Numbered from the stretch's first letter, positions 9,376 through 22,400 are shown. The stretch is 64,000 nucleotides of DNA from Platanthera guangdongensis (GCA_039583875.1 CM077151.1:116392609-116456608), one strand, 5' to 3'. Notes: generated by a model from the sequence alone, not told the origin. A program made the numbers and translations.

Positions 9376-12300
9376 TCAAAGCTGATTTATAAAGAATACA
9401 TGATTTTTCTCATCCAGAGGTTTGGTGAATATATCAGCTCTTTGTAAATCAGTGTAGATATAGAGAAGATTAATTTTATTTTTGTCTACACACTCTCTAA
9501 TGAAATGATGCCTAATGTCTATATGCTTTGTCCTGCTGTGATGGACTGGATTCTGTGTTATGGCTATAGCACTTGTGTTATCACAAAGTAGAGTTGAATT
9601 ATTTAAGTTGAGACCATAGTCAAGTAGTTGGTTTTGTATACATATCATTTGTGAGCAATAGCTACCAGCTGCAATGTATTCTGCCTTAGCAGTGGAGGTT
9701 GACACAGATGATTGCTTTTTACAAAACCAGGACACCAATTTCATACCAAGGAACTGGCAAGTTCCTGAGGTACTTTTTCTGTCCACCCTAAATCCAGCAA
9801 AATCAGTATCTGAGTATCCAGTTAACTCAAATTCTGATTCTGTGGGATACCATAGGCCTAGACTAGGACAACCCTTTATATATCTCAAAATTCTTTTTAG
9901 GAAAATAAGGTGAGATTCTTTTGGGTTCACCTGGAACCTAGCACAAAGGCATGTGACAAACATGATATCAGGTCTGCTAGCTGTGAGATATAGTAGGGAC
10001 CCAACAATGCCCCTATATAGTTTCTGATCTACAGGTTTCCCTAATGCATCAGAGTCAATCACATCATTTGTAGTCATAGGTGTCTTCTTTGCTGAGGCAT
10101 CAGCCATCCCAAACTTCTTTATTAGCTCTTTAGCATATTTAGCTTGGTAGATGAAGATGCCATCAGGGAGCTGTTTCACTTGGAGACCAAGGAAATAGGA
10201 AAGCTCACCCATGCTACTCATTTCAAATTTGGAATGCATGAGGTCAGAAAACCTCTTGCATAATTTTGAATCAGTAGACCCAAAGATGATGTCATCCACA
10301 TATATTTGTACTAACAAGATTTGGTCCTTATGATGTCTAGTGAAAAGTGTTTTATCTACTATGCCTCTAATGAATTTATGCTCTAATAAAAAGCTTGCTA
10401 GGGTCTCAAACCAAGCTCTTGGAGCTTGCTTGAGACCATAGAGGGCTTTATGCAACTTGAATACATGCAAAGGATGAGTTGGAGAGACAAAACCTAGAGT
10501 TTGTTCAACATAAACCTCTTCTTTTAATACTCCATTCAAGAATGCACTCTTCACTTCCATTTGGTAGACCTTGAATTTCTTGTTGGCTGCATAGGCTAGG
10601 AATATTCTTATGGCTTCTAACCTTGCAACAGGAGCAAAAGTTTGATCATAATCTATTCCTTCCTCTTGCCTGTAGCCTTGAGCAACAAGCCTAGCCTTGT
10701 TTCTCATAATAACTCCTTGGGCATCAAGCTTATTTCGTATACCCATTTGGTTCCAATAACTGGGTAGTTTTGTGGTCTTGAAACCAAATCCCAAACTCGA
10801 CATCTCTCAAACTGATTTAATTCCTCTTGTATTGCAATGATCTAGTGGGGATCTTGCTCTACATCATGAATGGATTGAGGTTCAATCTGAGAGAGAAAAT
10901 ATGCATGCATCACATCTTGATTGAGTTGATGCCTTGTCTGTACACCTGCTGATATGTCTCCAATCAATTGAGATCTGGGGTGATCTCTAAGTGTGACAAG
11001 ATCAGTGGGTGGAGTTGGTTGGGTAATAGCATTTGAAACCAATTCCTCTTGTGAAATTATGTTGGCTGTTGGAGGAGAGTCAATCCCTTCAATGCTTTCT
11101 TCTTCTATCTTCATTGACTTGTGGAGGGGGATGAATTGGAATCTTTTGGGTAAGGTTTAGGTCATCCAACTTCTCACACAAGTGAGGTACCTGCAAAGAG
11201 TTACAGGTAGAAACTTCTTTCTCCTTGCAATACATGTTAGTCTCATCAAAGATTACATGAATTGATTCCTCAATTTTCAGTGATGATTTATTAAAGACCC
11301 TATAGGCTTTGCTTACTTGGGAATATCCTAGAAAAATTCCCACTTCAGCCTTAGCCTCAAACTTTCAAATGTATTTCTTGTTGTTATTATGTATATAATA
11401 GGTACAACCAAATACTTTAAAATAGTTTATTTTAGATTTCTTCCCTTTAAGAAATTCATAGGGAGTCCTATTCTTTAGTTTGTGAATTAAGCTTCTGTTC
11501 AGGACATAGTTTGCAGTGTGTACAGCCTCTGTAGAAAAGGTTAGTGGCATGTATGCATCAGCAAGCAATGTACCTGCAGCTTCAATGAGTGTCCTATTTT
11601 TCCTTTCTGCTGCCCCATTTTGTTGAGGAGTTCTAGGAGCTTAGAAGCAATGCCTGATACCTTCCTTCTCACAGAACTCATGCATAAGAAGAGACTCAAA
11701 CTCTGTGCCATGATCACTTCTGATCAATGCAACATGAGTAGAGAACTCAATTTGTATGGTCCTGAGAAAATCTGTAAGAACCTTGAAGGTATCTGACTTA
11801 GATCTCAGAAAGAACACCCAAGTGAACCTTGAGAAGTCATCCACAATGACTAAAGTATAGGATTTCCCTCTTAGGCTTTGTACAGCTATGGGTCCAAAAA
11901 GATCCATGTGTAGCAAATACAAAATCCTAGGTGAATCACTTTTATTAATGGATTTGAAACTTGATTTAGTTTGCTTGCCTAATTGACAAGCCCTGCAAAG
12001 GCCTTCCTTCTTGTAGGGTCCAGGTGATAGACCTCTAATAAGGTTGTCTTTAGATAGCCTAGCAATGTTTTTCATATTTAAATGACCTAGTCTTTTATGC
12101 CATAAATCATTCTGGTTACTAGTTAAATTAAGTAAACAGAAATCAGAAGTGGCAGATAGAAAATCAAATAAGTATATGTTGCTTTGTCTATTTCCAATTA
12201 AAACAGGTTTGTTTCCTTTAGATGAAATAATACAAGAGCTAGAGTTAAAAGTTACCTGATAACCTTCATCACAAAGTTGACTTATTGAGATGATGTTATG

Positions 12301-12982
12301 TTTGAGTCCTCTTACATATGTTACTTTCTTGAATGTAACTGCTCCAATATTCACGGCTCCATATCCCTCAGATTGGCCACTTTTTGAATCACCAAAGATC
12401 ACACCTTTGGCCTTAGCTTGGACTTGTAATTGGTGAGATTGTCCTTGCTACTTGTCATGTGTTTGGAGCATCCACTGTCCAGGTACCATGGCTGATTCAC
12501 TCCTGGACAGCTCTTCTCCTGCAATGAAAGCAGTTAAATATTCTTGACCCAGGTTACCTTGGGTCCTTTGTTTTGTTGATATGAAAAGCTGGAAATGACT
12601 GAAAATTCTGGTTGGGATTTATATCCTAGAGGGTGATATCTTCTAGGTTGTATAACCCAATCAGCTAAAGGATTAAATGCTTTTCTAGAATTATTTAGGT
12701 TGTAGTTATAGTTAAAATTTTGGTTAAGTCTTTCTGGGTTCGACGAATTTCTATAAGTTCATCGACCAGAGTTCGACGAATTGGGTTGAGATCGTCTATC
12801 TCTGCCCAGAGAATGAACATATTCATTTTCTGTGCCACACGTTCGTCGACCTCTGCTCGACGAACCATACAAAGTTCGTCTATTGCAGTTAGACAAATGA
12901 TTATTATTGAAGTTTGCGTTCAGAGATCGTCGTTCTGAGTTCGACGATTTGTTCCTATATCGTCGATCTGAGTTCGATGATA
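9376..12982 (-). pseudogene. pol: Element B pol (protease-integrase-RT-RNase H), degenerate
   Basis: Read from high to low coordinates: the repeat linker, a protease DSGC-type site near 12470, integrase with WHKRLGHL, the C-x2-C of CRACQLGKQ, LHMDLFGPI (near 11910) and IRSDHGTEFES (near 11715), then RT with [12 protein letters not shown] (near 10420) and [10 protein letters not shown] (near 10290), and RNase H with STAKAEY (near 9680) and [12 protein letters not shown] (near 9520). A single frame covers most of 12402-9376. It is broken by a few stops (for example near 11640 and 11360) and by a stretch at about 11089-10842 in another frame that then returns, suggesting two compensating indels. 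It ends at the INQL stop at 9376. Better preserved than A's pol but still non-functional. Confidence 0.9.
12736..12982 (-). repeat. Coding inverted-repeat array in B gag-pol linker
   Basis: Homologous to 4506-4750. In one minus-strand frame it reads peptides such as SSNSDRRY, SSNSERRS, SSSRGRRT and SSNSGRRT, alternating with short Asn-rich stretches. The frame then continues without a stop into the conserved YHPLGYKSQP and GPKVTWVKN blocks before protease. Confidence 0.8.
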
Positions 12983-13043
12983 ACTGCTGAACATTGTTAT
13001 TTTTATCATTCTTCTGGTTTTTAATTTTGTCCTTAGCTTCAAT

Positions 13044-14653
13044 TTATTCTAGAATTTTATTAACCTTATTTACTTGTTCAGTGTTTTTCTTTCCTTTATC
13101 AGAGATAAAATTTACAGATTTTGAAAGATGATTCCTTTGGATTAGGGTTGGTTCACTGGATGTGGCTCCTAATCCTAATCTGCAGTTATTAGTTCTAGAA
13201 TTTATTATGCTGGTTATATCTAGGAATTTCAAACTTCTGTCATTTAATGATTCTTCTAATATCTTAGCTTTGCTAAGTTCTGATTTCAGAAAGGTAATTT
13301 GTTCATTTGCAGATTTCAGTACAGTAGATAGAATTGCATTTTCAGAAGTGATTTTATCTAGATCATTCAATTTATCTCTGAGAAGTTTGATTTCCTTCTC
13401 AGAGCTTATCAAATCTAAGCATAGGTTTTTAAATTCAAATTTAAATTCATCAGATTCAAAATCATAAGATGATATTACCTGATCTTCAGCTGACAGGTTT
13501 TCTTCATTATCAGATTCATCTGTATCTGATCTGCTACTGTTTGCATCAATTGCTATGAGGTAAACCTCCTTTGCCTTGGACTCCTCTTCTTCTTCACTAG
13601 AGCTGGAAGATGTGGATTCATCTTCTGTGTCACTCCATGTTTCAGCCACAAATCCTTTGTCCTTCTTTTTGTGCTTGCTGGAAGAGAGCTTACTGTAATG
13701 CTTGATTCTTGATTCCTTCTCTTTTCTTCTTTCCTTCTTTTGATTTTCAGGACATTCAGACATGAAATGTCCTGGTTTCCTGCACCCGTAACACACAACC
13801 TCTTTAGTGGTGGTTTTGTCATACCTTGGCTGGCTGTCATTTCTGGATGACTTCCTTCTGAAGTCTTTCCTTGCCAGTTTGAAGAATCTCTTGGCAAAGA
13901 GACTCATTAGCTCTTCATTGACTATTGGGGCTTCAGTTTCTTCAGCATCCTTGAATGCAATGGATTGTTCTTTCCTTGTTGGAGGAGGAGTCCTGTATTC
14001 CACTGCTTCTTTGGACTTGATTAGCTGCTCATAAGATTTGAGCTTTCCCAGGAGAGATTCAGTTGAAATCTCATTCAATCTTCTGGACTCTTTAATTGGC
14101 CAGATCCTGGTGTCCCATGAGCTTGGGAAGCACATTAGGATCTTGTCATTCACTTCAGTCAAGCTGATTTCTTTATCTAAGCTCCTTAGCTCACTGATGA
14201 TGGAGCTAAGCCCGTTGTACATCACTTCAACTGTTTCTGCCTAATCCTTCTTGAAGTTTTCATATTGTGTGATGAGGTTTGATCTTCTATCTTTCCTCTC
14301 ATCAACTGAGACAACAACCATTTGATTGAGTGAATCCCAGATTGCTTTTGCAGAGGTGCACTCAGCCACCTTCTAAAAGATGTCATTTGACATAGTCTGA
14401 GCCAATATGTTCATGGTTTTGGCATCAACAATCTTTGCTTTCTTTTGGTCTTCAGTCCACTCAGGTGGTGGGACTGCATTGTTGCTGGAAGATGTTGTAG
14501 ATGTAGATGCCTGTGGGGGACCTGTCAAATTAGAGTTGTAGATGTCTTCATCAATAGAGTTCATGTACAACTTGATTTTTGCCTTCCAGATGGCAAACCT
14601 ATTAAGGTTGCAAACTGGAGGTCTGGTGCTTGCATAATCCCTTTCTGTGCCAT
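13044..14653 (-). pseudogene. gag: Element B gag, with start-proximal frameshift and stops
   Basis: The start MAQK at 14653 matches A's gag start, but one indel right after it shifts the frame. From about 14570 down to 13044 the frame is constant, with stops near 14376 and 14243. It shows the UBN2-like region, KLARKDFRRKSSR, a CCHC knuckle CYGCRKPGHFMSEC (near 13790-13750), a Lys/Arg tract, a Ser/Glu acidic tract and a predicted coiled-coil C-terminus (SEKEIKLLRDKLNDL). It stops at 13044. The repeat-bearing linker follows in an open frame, so gag and pol are separated by little more than a stop codon. Confidence 0.85.
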
Positions 14654-14744
14654 TGCTATGTTCATAATCTAAATGAAAATGAAATAATGTTTAGATCTAA
14701 CAAAGGATCTTTGGTTCAAGTTTTAGCTTGTACAACCAAAGGAA

Positions 14745-14759
14745 CTTGCTCTGATACCA
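14745..14759 (-). other. Element B primer-binding site (initiator tRNA-Met)
   Basis: On the minus strand TGGTATCAGAGC lies just downstream of the LTR end ...CACTTTCA, as in A. Confidence 0.85.
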
Positions 14760-14761
14760 AT

Positions 14762-16575
14762 TGAAAGTGATGTGTTAGATCTAATATACTCTAGAGGGGG
14801 GGTGAATAGAGTATTTGTAGGTCCTTATAAAACTAATACAGCTTCTGCTGTAATTAAAAGGTGCAGAATTAAACTAAAGTAAATAAGCACACAGCAGTCC
14901 AAAAAACACAAGCACAGCAAGAACAAAAAGAAAAGGGGCAACCAGACGACACAAGAAATTTTATAGTGGTTCCCCAACCTGGGTACATCCACTCTTCTAC
15001 AACCCTGGTAGGAATCCACTCAGGTTTTTGATCATGTGCCTGATACCAATGAGCTTTTGATCAGGTGCTCAAAAACCAAATCCTCAAGTCTTTTGATCAG
15101 GTGACTTGTAACCAGGAATCACTTTTGAAGGGAGATGACAACCCTTTATAGAGGTGGGGATGAGAGAGTGATGAAAGTCTTCTTTTCTCAATCACAATGA
15201 GAAGACTGTGGATTCAGTGATGTTGTCAAAGCTCCCCCTGAGATGTAGAAGAGTTCAGGAGAACTGGAGCTTTGCACATGGTGATAGGCCTTCAAGCTTT
15301 CAGCCTTGTTCAGAGAGATCTTCAGGAACTTCTTTGACTGATGGAAGATTTGTTTTCCTGTGAAGTGTCCTGGAGAGTTTGAAGAATAAAGACTCTCGAT
15401 ATTTGAATGATTGTTCTTCTTCTTCAATATCAGAAATCTTGTGTCAGACTGAGAGCAGACGTGTTGAGTTTTTCTTTTCTGATGCAATAATCTTCTCTTT
15501 GGATATTTTTCTAACTTTCTTTCTATCTGTCTGTGTGTACTATGTAAGAGGAAAGAGAAAAATCTCTTTTTATATTTTCCTGGTGAAATTAATCTTTCGA
15601 ATTTTGAAATCCTTCTTCATTCAATGCTGACGGCCTAGAGAATAAGCAGCATTGAATAATTTCCCCAACTGTCCCGTGGAGAAATGGTAAGCAACAATCC
15701 TGGAGAATATCCTAATCAATGCTCCTCTAATAGTTATATTTAGAGAATGTTAGAACATTGATTACTCAAGAATTATTGCTGTAATCATGGGGACAGGGCT
15801 GGAAATGACTTAGTCTGGAATCGTCGAACAGTTGACAGAAATCGTCGAACTGAGTCCACAGTTCGTCGAGCTGAGATGTTGTGTTCGTCGACCAGATGGC
15901 TTCTATTCGTCGAGCTGAGTTCCATGATCATCGAGCTGGAAACTGAACTGTTGTCTCTTCTTAACTTTGCCTATTCTGTGTCTGAAGTTCGTCGAGCTGG
16001 TAAATGTGTTCGTCGACTGGAGTTCAGTCTGGACTTAGAATAATTTCTAAATAAAAGTGTTGAAGTATAGAGTCCAGAATTCGTCGGGCAGAGAACTGAG
16101 TTCGTCGACCTGAGACTAGAGAACATAGTCTTGACAGAATGTTGTAGTAGTCCAAAGATTCGTCGACCAAAGAATAGAGTTTGTCGAGCTCAGAACTAAG
16201 TTTGTCGACCAAAGTCTGATACTAAGGACTTAGAATATCTTTTTTTTGAACTTGAAGTGTTGTTTTAGTGTCCAAGTTTTCGTCGACCTGAGTACCAAGT
16301 TCGTCGAGCGCAGCTCAGAGAATTTACTCTGAGATCGTCGAGCTGAGCACGACTATCGTCGACCTGAGTTCGACGAACGTCGAACTCACTTTACAGAGTC
16401 TTGAAATCTTCTAAGTCTTGAGTCTCTTGCAGTCTTGTTGATAGCTCGTCCATGTGATGTTGACTCTAAGGACTTGGGCTAGACTCTAGGACATGACTAT
16501 GACCCTGGCTATACATTGTGGGTCACAAGATCCAAAGTTAGTGAACCTAGCCCAAATCAAACTAGGGATCCAACA
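14762..16575 (-). repeat. Element B 5' LTR (about 1.81 kb)
   Basis: On the minus strand it begins TGTTGGATCCCTAG (16575) and ends TCACTTTCA (14762). A TATA-like AATATAAAAAG lies near 15566-15577 on the minus strand, downstream of the U3 array at 15820-16385. The C-tract landmark near the 3' end is much shorter than A's. Flanked on the right by CATAA, the start of C's gag sequence. Confidence 0.9.
15820..16385. repeat. Element B U3 motif array (TTCGTCGAGCTGAG-like)
   Basis: Repeated TTCGTCGA(G/C)CTGAG units at irregular spacing, upstream (minus sense) of the TATA-like box. No GTGTCGACAC block, unlike A. Confidence 0.85.
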
Positions 16576-16883
16576 CATAAGGAGCTTCGTTCCATGAATC
16601 TTCCAACATACAGAAAGGAAGACTTTAGAATTATGAAGGAAATGGTCAGACTCTTCATGGAGGCATCTGACCCAAGTATTTTTATCACTATCAAAGAGGG
16701 ATCTTTCATCCCTATGAAAGTCTCAGTTCTGGATGCAACTATCCAAACACCAAAGAAATACTCAAAAATTACTACGGTTGATGTCATTCTTGCCACCCTG
16801 GACAAGAGATCACAAAACATTATTGTTAGTGTCATAGATGACTCCACCTTTCAGAATCTGGTGCACTTCAAGACAGCAAAAGA
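16576..16883 (+). pseudogene. gag: Element C gag, N-terminal fragment
   Basis: Reads LPTYRKEDFRIMKEMVRLFM and, further on, a TTVDVILATLDKRSQNIIVSV block and FKTAKD, typical of copia gag (DUF4219/UBN2-like). B's LTR cuts the left side at 16575 and G's LTR starts at 16884. The next piece begins at 24072, where a stop replaces the usual Trp of the K-E-M-W-D motif. Confidence 0.8.
16879..16883. other. Left TSD of element G (AAAGA)
   Basis: AAAGA lies directly before G's 5' LTR and again at 24072-24076 directly after its 3' LTR. Confidence 0.85.
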
Positions 16884-17967
16884 TGATTTCGCGGCCTCAC
16901 CACCACTACTTGATGATGATTCAGTTGCCGAGGCGTTACAACATAAAGACTTTCGGAGCCATGATGATGCTAACGGAAGACATGATGATGCTAACGGAAG
17001 ACATGATGATGCTAACGGAAGAAAGCGTTATAACCTCTGTCCGCGGCATGCTAAGCCCACTTGAAGGCTTATTTTAATTTATGCACTTACGTTATTTTAT
17101 TTTTGTCAATATAAAATTATTCCATGTTTGGGTAATAATTTTATATTCATGAGAGGACCTTTTATTTTATTATTTCCTGCATTTAAACATTTTGGTGTGT
17201 ATTTAGCCTTCCGGATGGATGAGATTTCATCTCCATATTGGATGGCTAGATGTGTGTTGTAACTCCTATTTAAGGAGAGCATTTGATGAGAATATTAGAC
17301 AAGATTTGCTACCCTAAACAAATTCCTCATTGTGAGAAATTCGGCCAAGGAGAGATTCCAAGCCGTCGACTTTGGTGTGAAGCCACCGCCCCCTGCTTCC
17401 TTCCTCCCCTCTTCGGTGCGACGCCGGGGTGGCTTCCTTCGGTGCGACTCCAAGGAAGAAGGTTGCAGCCCCATTCGGTGTGACGCCGGTGGATCCGTAG
17501 AGAGAGTGATTCTCCCATCTTATCAAGTGTGTTCTTGAAAACCGGGTTGGGTAATTTCTTCCGTCTCATCTTTGTAATTTCTTGCTAGTATTGTGGAGGT
17601 TGAACAACCGTTGTTTCTGCGATTTTTAAATTCAATCACTCGCAATTTCTAATTCGATTTCATCGTTTTCGAACTTCTTTAAATCCGGATCGGGTAGATC
17701 CAATTTGCTTGAGTAAATCTTGGCCTATAGCCTTGATTTTGCTCTCAAAAAGGATTGGCAACCTTTGCGTTAATTTGGGGAAACATCCGACTCTTTTTCT
17801 TGATCATTATTTAGAGTCGATCACTCCTCCTTGTTGTTTTATGTGATGCGTTTGATCCGAACCATAACGAGTCGCTAGATGCTTATGTAGGAGCGATAGA
17901 TCTAAGGCGAGTTGGGATTGGTTGGGCTACTTGTGTCCGTGACACTCTCCGAATGACCCCTACGTCA
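16884..17967 (+). repeat. Element G 5' LTR
   Basis: Aligns along its length with 22989-24071. It begins with the end of a coding frame (see G pol) that includes three 21-bp repeats at 16960-17022. A weak TATA-like CTATTTAAGG lies near 17268. It ends CTACGTCA just before the primer-binding site. Confidence 0.92.
16960..17022 (+). repeat. 3 x 21-bp tandem repeat in G 5' LTR
   Basis: Three perfect copies of a 21-bp unit starting CATGATGATGCTAACGG encode the heptapeptide HDDANGR. The 3' LTR has the same array at 23065-23127 with point changes. Confidence 0.9.
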
Positions 17968-17985
17968 ATTCGGTATCAGAGGCGG
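17968..17985 (+). other. Element G primer-binding site
   Basis: ATTCGGTATCAGAGGCGG follows the LTR directly. GGTATCAGAG fits initiator tRNA-Met, with a C in place of the first T. Confidence 0.75.
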
Positions 17986-18345
17986 TCGTATCAATTTCCT
18001 AATTGAAACGTCCTCGCTTGAGTCTTGTCGGCACTCACAATACAATTAACAAAAATAAAATTCTACTTCTCTGCCAATAGCACTCTAAAATCTGTATTTT
18101 TCAGCGAAAAGTTAAAAAAAAATTTAACTTTCTACATTTTTTTTACATCGGGAAATTTCAAAAATATTTTGTTTTCCATGTAGGGACAGCCCTAGGGAAA
18201 ATCATCTTTCCAAATATTTCTACACCTGCATGTGCACTAGACTAGGAACGGAATACACTACCCCCTCATCGTTTAGGTTCGCTGTGAATGAGCAAGGGGA
18301 CCCCAACACTGTGGCTATAGCGGGTGGGGTCCCCCTCGAAACGAA

Positions 18346-18594
18346 ATGACTGAGATTAGGGCCATGTTAGGACAACTCCTTTTGAATCAAGGAGGGCCTC
18401 CACTGCCACCCGTTAATGTTGCGCAGCCTAACTGGCGCAAACAACTCCCTGATTCGGATTCCAATGAGGACTCTCCCCGAGGACCCCCTCGAGAACACCG
18501 CCACGAGAGAGGTTTTGATATCACTACGACCATTAAGATTAATGCCCCCATGTACGATGGCATGGGAGATCCACAAATGTCTTTTGTCGATGGA
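18346..18594 (+). pseudogene. gag: Element G gag, N-terminal remnant
   Basis: About 80 codons, starting near MTEIRAMLGQLL and ending IKINAPMYDGMGDPQMSFVD. This resembles the start of plant gypsy gag, where a K-I-x-x-P-x-(F/Y)-x-G-x-x-D-P motif opens the conserved domain. Homology stops near 18594. The rest of gag and its zinc knuckle are absent. Confidence 0.65.
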
Positions 18595-19400
18595 GACACA
18601 CGGCCGGCCACACGGCCGTGTCAGTTGGGACACGGGCGTGTCAGATCGAACACGGGCGTGTCGAATGCCCGTGTGCTGTTCCAGGCACGTCGATTTGAGA
18701 CGACGAATGAGGCACACGGCCTTGGACACGGGCGTGTGCCAGGCCATGTTCGGACCAGGTATTTTATTTTCCAGGCGGATCGTGGCCATTCTTTCCCAGA
18801 TTTTAGGATCTGACGGTTCAGGACTGTTCTTGGGGGGTTAAGTCCGAGAATAGGGTTAGAAACCCTCATTCTTCTTCAAGCTTTTCTCTTACTAATTTCT
18901 AGAGAGAAGGGAGAGCAAGGAAGGAGGAGAAGGAAGGTTTGGGTTGTAGGAGAGGCTTCGGTGCTCCAAATCGCGAGCCGAGTCCAGATCCGTGGAGGCT
19001 AGATCGTTGCGAATGTTTTCATCTGGCTATTTTGCCATGGCAAGGAAGAGGAGTCGGAAGGTAACGACACTTCTCCTCTCGGTCTTAGGATGCATGTCTT
19101 TAGCATCATTCTTTTTTTTCCTTTCTAGATTTGGGCACCAAACACTCAAATGAGAGGGGTTTTGGATCACCAAGGTTCAAGAGGAACCTCCAGGTCGATT
19201 GAGTCCGTCCCCGGTATGTTTTGCATTAGAGATCCGCTCCGTTAGTGGATTAGGCATGGTGGGTGAAGCCGTGTCGCGACCGTTAGTGCGACTCGGTGAT
19301 GCATACGAACTTTAGGGATTCGTAGAGATTCCGTTGCGACAAGATGTCGTTTGTGATGTGATGGTGTTTTCCCCTTTTTCTCGAATGTGTACGTGTAGTC
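18595..19400 (+). other. Non-gag segment replacing most of G gag
   Basis: Where gag should continue, 18598-18750 holds repeated near-palindromes ACACGGGCGTGT and ACACGGCCGTGT. Non-coding sequence follows with a purine-rich stretch (18895-18950) and a long T-run near 19110. The layout looks like U3/R/U5 material from another LTR element, or a recombinant internal region. No LTR ends or TSD could be recognised, so the origin is uncertain. Confidence 0.5.
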
Positions 19401-19449
19401 GGAACCAGACAAGAATAGCTCCTCGATGCCCATAAGGAGACTCCTCGTC

Positions 19450-22400
19450 CGTTAGATGATTGGAAGAGGACGAGCATATTTTCTCTGATTTTTAAGAGTG
19501 GTGAGAAGCTCTGCAAACTGATTATCGATAATGGTAGCTGTGTGAATGTCATTTCTGAAAATGTCGTTACACGAATGGCCTTGACCACGCAGCCCCACCC
19601 GACTCCGTATCAGGTAGCTTGGATCAATAAGGTTACCATTCCGGTCACCAAGCGATGCCTAGTACCCCTCTCGATCAAATCCTATACTGACGAGGTGTGG
19701 TGTGACGTCCTTCCAATGGACGCTTGTCACGTGTTGTTGGGCCGTCCGTGGCTATACGACCGCGACGTGACACTTTGGGAGATCCAACACGTATGAGTTT
19801 AAATTTAATGGCAAGGTCATTACGTTGAAGCCGACCGTTCCGAAGGAAACAGTAGTTGTGGCTAAGGACACCACTATCCCAGTCGAGAGGAAAACATTGA
19901 GTCTAGTAGGTAAGAAGGAATTTGTGAAAGATTCATTTCTTGATGGAGTGTTGTATCCTTTAGTACTTATGAGTGCAACGACTAATTTGGGAGTGTTGGA
20001 AAACTTACCTAGTGAGCTTCGGGCGTTGTTGGAAGAATATAAGGATGTTTACCCGGATGAGCTACCTTCGACGTTGACACCACTTAGGGATATACAGCAT
20101 GCGATAGACCTTATTCCTGGTTCGTCCCTACCCAACCAGCCCCATTATAGACTTCATCCGTCTGCCCATAAGGAGTTACAGACCCAGATTGAGGACCTGT
20201 TGAAGAAGGGGTTCATTAGGACTAGCTTGAGCCCATGTGCGGTACCAGCCTTGCTTGCCCCCAAGAAGGATGGTACATGGCGGATGTGTGTTGATAGCCG
20301 CGCTATCAACAAGATTACTATCAAGTATAGGTTTCCTATTCCACGATTAGATGACCTCTTAGATGTCTTATCTGGCGCCACTATCTTTACGAAGTTGGAC
20401 TTACGGAGTGGCTGTCACCAGATTAGGATCCGTGAGGGAGATGAATGGAAGACTGCGTTTAAGTCTAAGGACGAGTTATATGAGTGGCTTATGATGCCCT
20501 TTGGGTTATCCAATGCCTCCAGTGCCTTCTCCCGATGATGACACATGTCTGTCGGTCATTCTTGCGAAAGTTTGTGGTCATTTATTTCGATGACATCTTA
20601 GTCTACAGCACCACCGCTGACGAGCACATTTCCCATATGAGAGCGATTCTTTCCACCCTGAGGAAGGAAACATTGTTTCTAAACTTTAAGAAGTGCACTT
20701 TCTACGCGTCAGAGGTAGAGTTTTTGGGTTATATTGTGGGGTCTGAGGGCATACGAGTTGATCCTGGTAAAGTTCAAGTGATACGGGAATGGCCCGAACC
20801 GACTAGCCTATGTGAGGTGCGTAGTTTCCATGAATTAGCTACTTTCTATCGCCGTTTCATATGAGACTTCAGTAGCATCATGGCCCCCATTACGGAGTTC
20901 ATGAAGAAGGGCGAGTTCACTTGGACGAATTCTGCCGCCCTTGCTTTCAATCGCAATAAGAAGCTTATGAATGAGGCACCTGTCATGCGTCTACCAGACT
21001 TTACCAAAGTCATTGAGTTAACTTGTGATGCTTCTGGGGTGGGTGTTGGAGGTGTCTTGAGTCAGGAGGGGTACCCAGTTAGTTACTTTAGTGAGAAGTT
21101 AACCGTCGCTAAGCTAAATTATTCCAACTACAATAGGGAGTTTTATGCGGTTGTACGGTGTTTGCACCATTGGAGGCACTATCTCCTCTCCAAGGATTTG
21201 TGATCCTCTCCGATCACGAAGCTTTGCGCTTCATCAATGGCCAGCATAAAATCAGCCCGCGTCACGCTAAGTGGGTAGCTTTCCTACAAGGTTACATGTT
21301 TAACCTTAAGCACCTTAAGGAGTCAGATAACCGAGTTGCGGATGCTCTTAGTTGCCTTACCCTCTTGCTTTCCACTATGGAAGTTAACGTTGTAGGTTTT
21401 GAACGCATTAAAGATGAGTACGCTACCTGCCCAGATTTTAAGGAATCCTATTTATCCGCTCAGGATAGCTCCCCCACGACGATAACTGCGTTTGTTATTA
21501 TAGACGGTTACCTCTTTATGCATGGAAAGTTGTGTATCCCGCAGTCCTCTCTATGACTTCATATCATTTCGGAGCTGCATAGTGGAGGGTTGAGTGGCCA
21601 CTTCGGTAGGGACAAGACAATTACGCTAGTTGAGGAGAAATTCTATTGGCCAAAACTTAAGGCGATTGTGGGAAGGGTAGTTAGTAGTTGTCGTACCTGT
21701 CAAGTATCCAAGGGCACCAAGTACAACGTAGGATTATATACGCCCTTGCCTATCCCTTCCACACCATGGAAAGACGTGAGTATGGATTTTGTTCTAGGCC
21801 TACCCACCAGTTTACGTCGTCACGATTCTATTTTGGTGGTGGTGGATAGATTTTCTAAAATAGCGTATTTCATTCCGTGTAGTCGGACCAATGACGAGTC
21901 TCACGTGGCGAAGTTGTATTTTAAGGACGTCGTTAGTCACCGTGGAGTGCCGAAGATAATAGTGTCGGATAGTGATGTCAAGTTTACGAGTTATTTTTGG
22001 AAAACACTTTGGATTTTAATGGGTACCAAATTATTGTTTTCCGCCGCCTACCATCCACAAACTGATGGGAAGACGGAAGTGGTTAATCGGAGCCTGGGGA
22101 ATCTTCTTAGATGTCTTGTGAGCGATCACAAGGGCACTTGGGACCTACTTCTTCCCCATGCCTAATTGGCCTGCAATAATTCCAAAAATAGGTCCACGGG
22201 GTTGTCTCCCAACGAGATTGTCCACGGGTATATGGCCCCTGTGCCACTTGACTTGGTTCTGTTGCCTCCAACTTACAAAGCAAGTCAATTCGCACAATCC
22301 TTTTCCCAACACATTCATGACCTACACGCTAGTATACGGGCTACCTTGGCTACTCAATACGAGTCTTATCAAGTGCACGCTAATCAACATAGGAGAGTGT

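Larger units (their letters stand above)
8488..16575 (-). mobile_element. Element B: Sirevirus-like Ty1/copia retrotransposon, interrupted by A
   Basis: Minus-strand order is 5' LTR (16575-14762), primer-binding site, gag, repeat linker, pol, spacer array and the truncated extra ORF, where A is inserted at 8487/8488. B and A are the same family: LTR ends, gene order, motif arrays and proteins match. B is inserted into the gag of element C, whose coding sequence resumes at 16576. B's remaining 3' part lies beyond A, outside the window. Confidence 0.9.
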
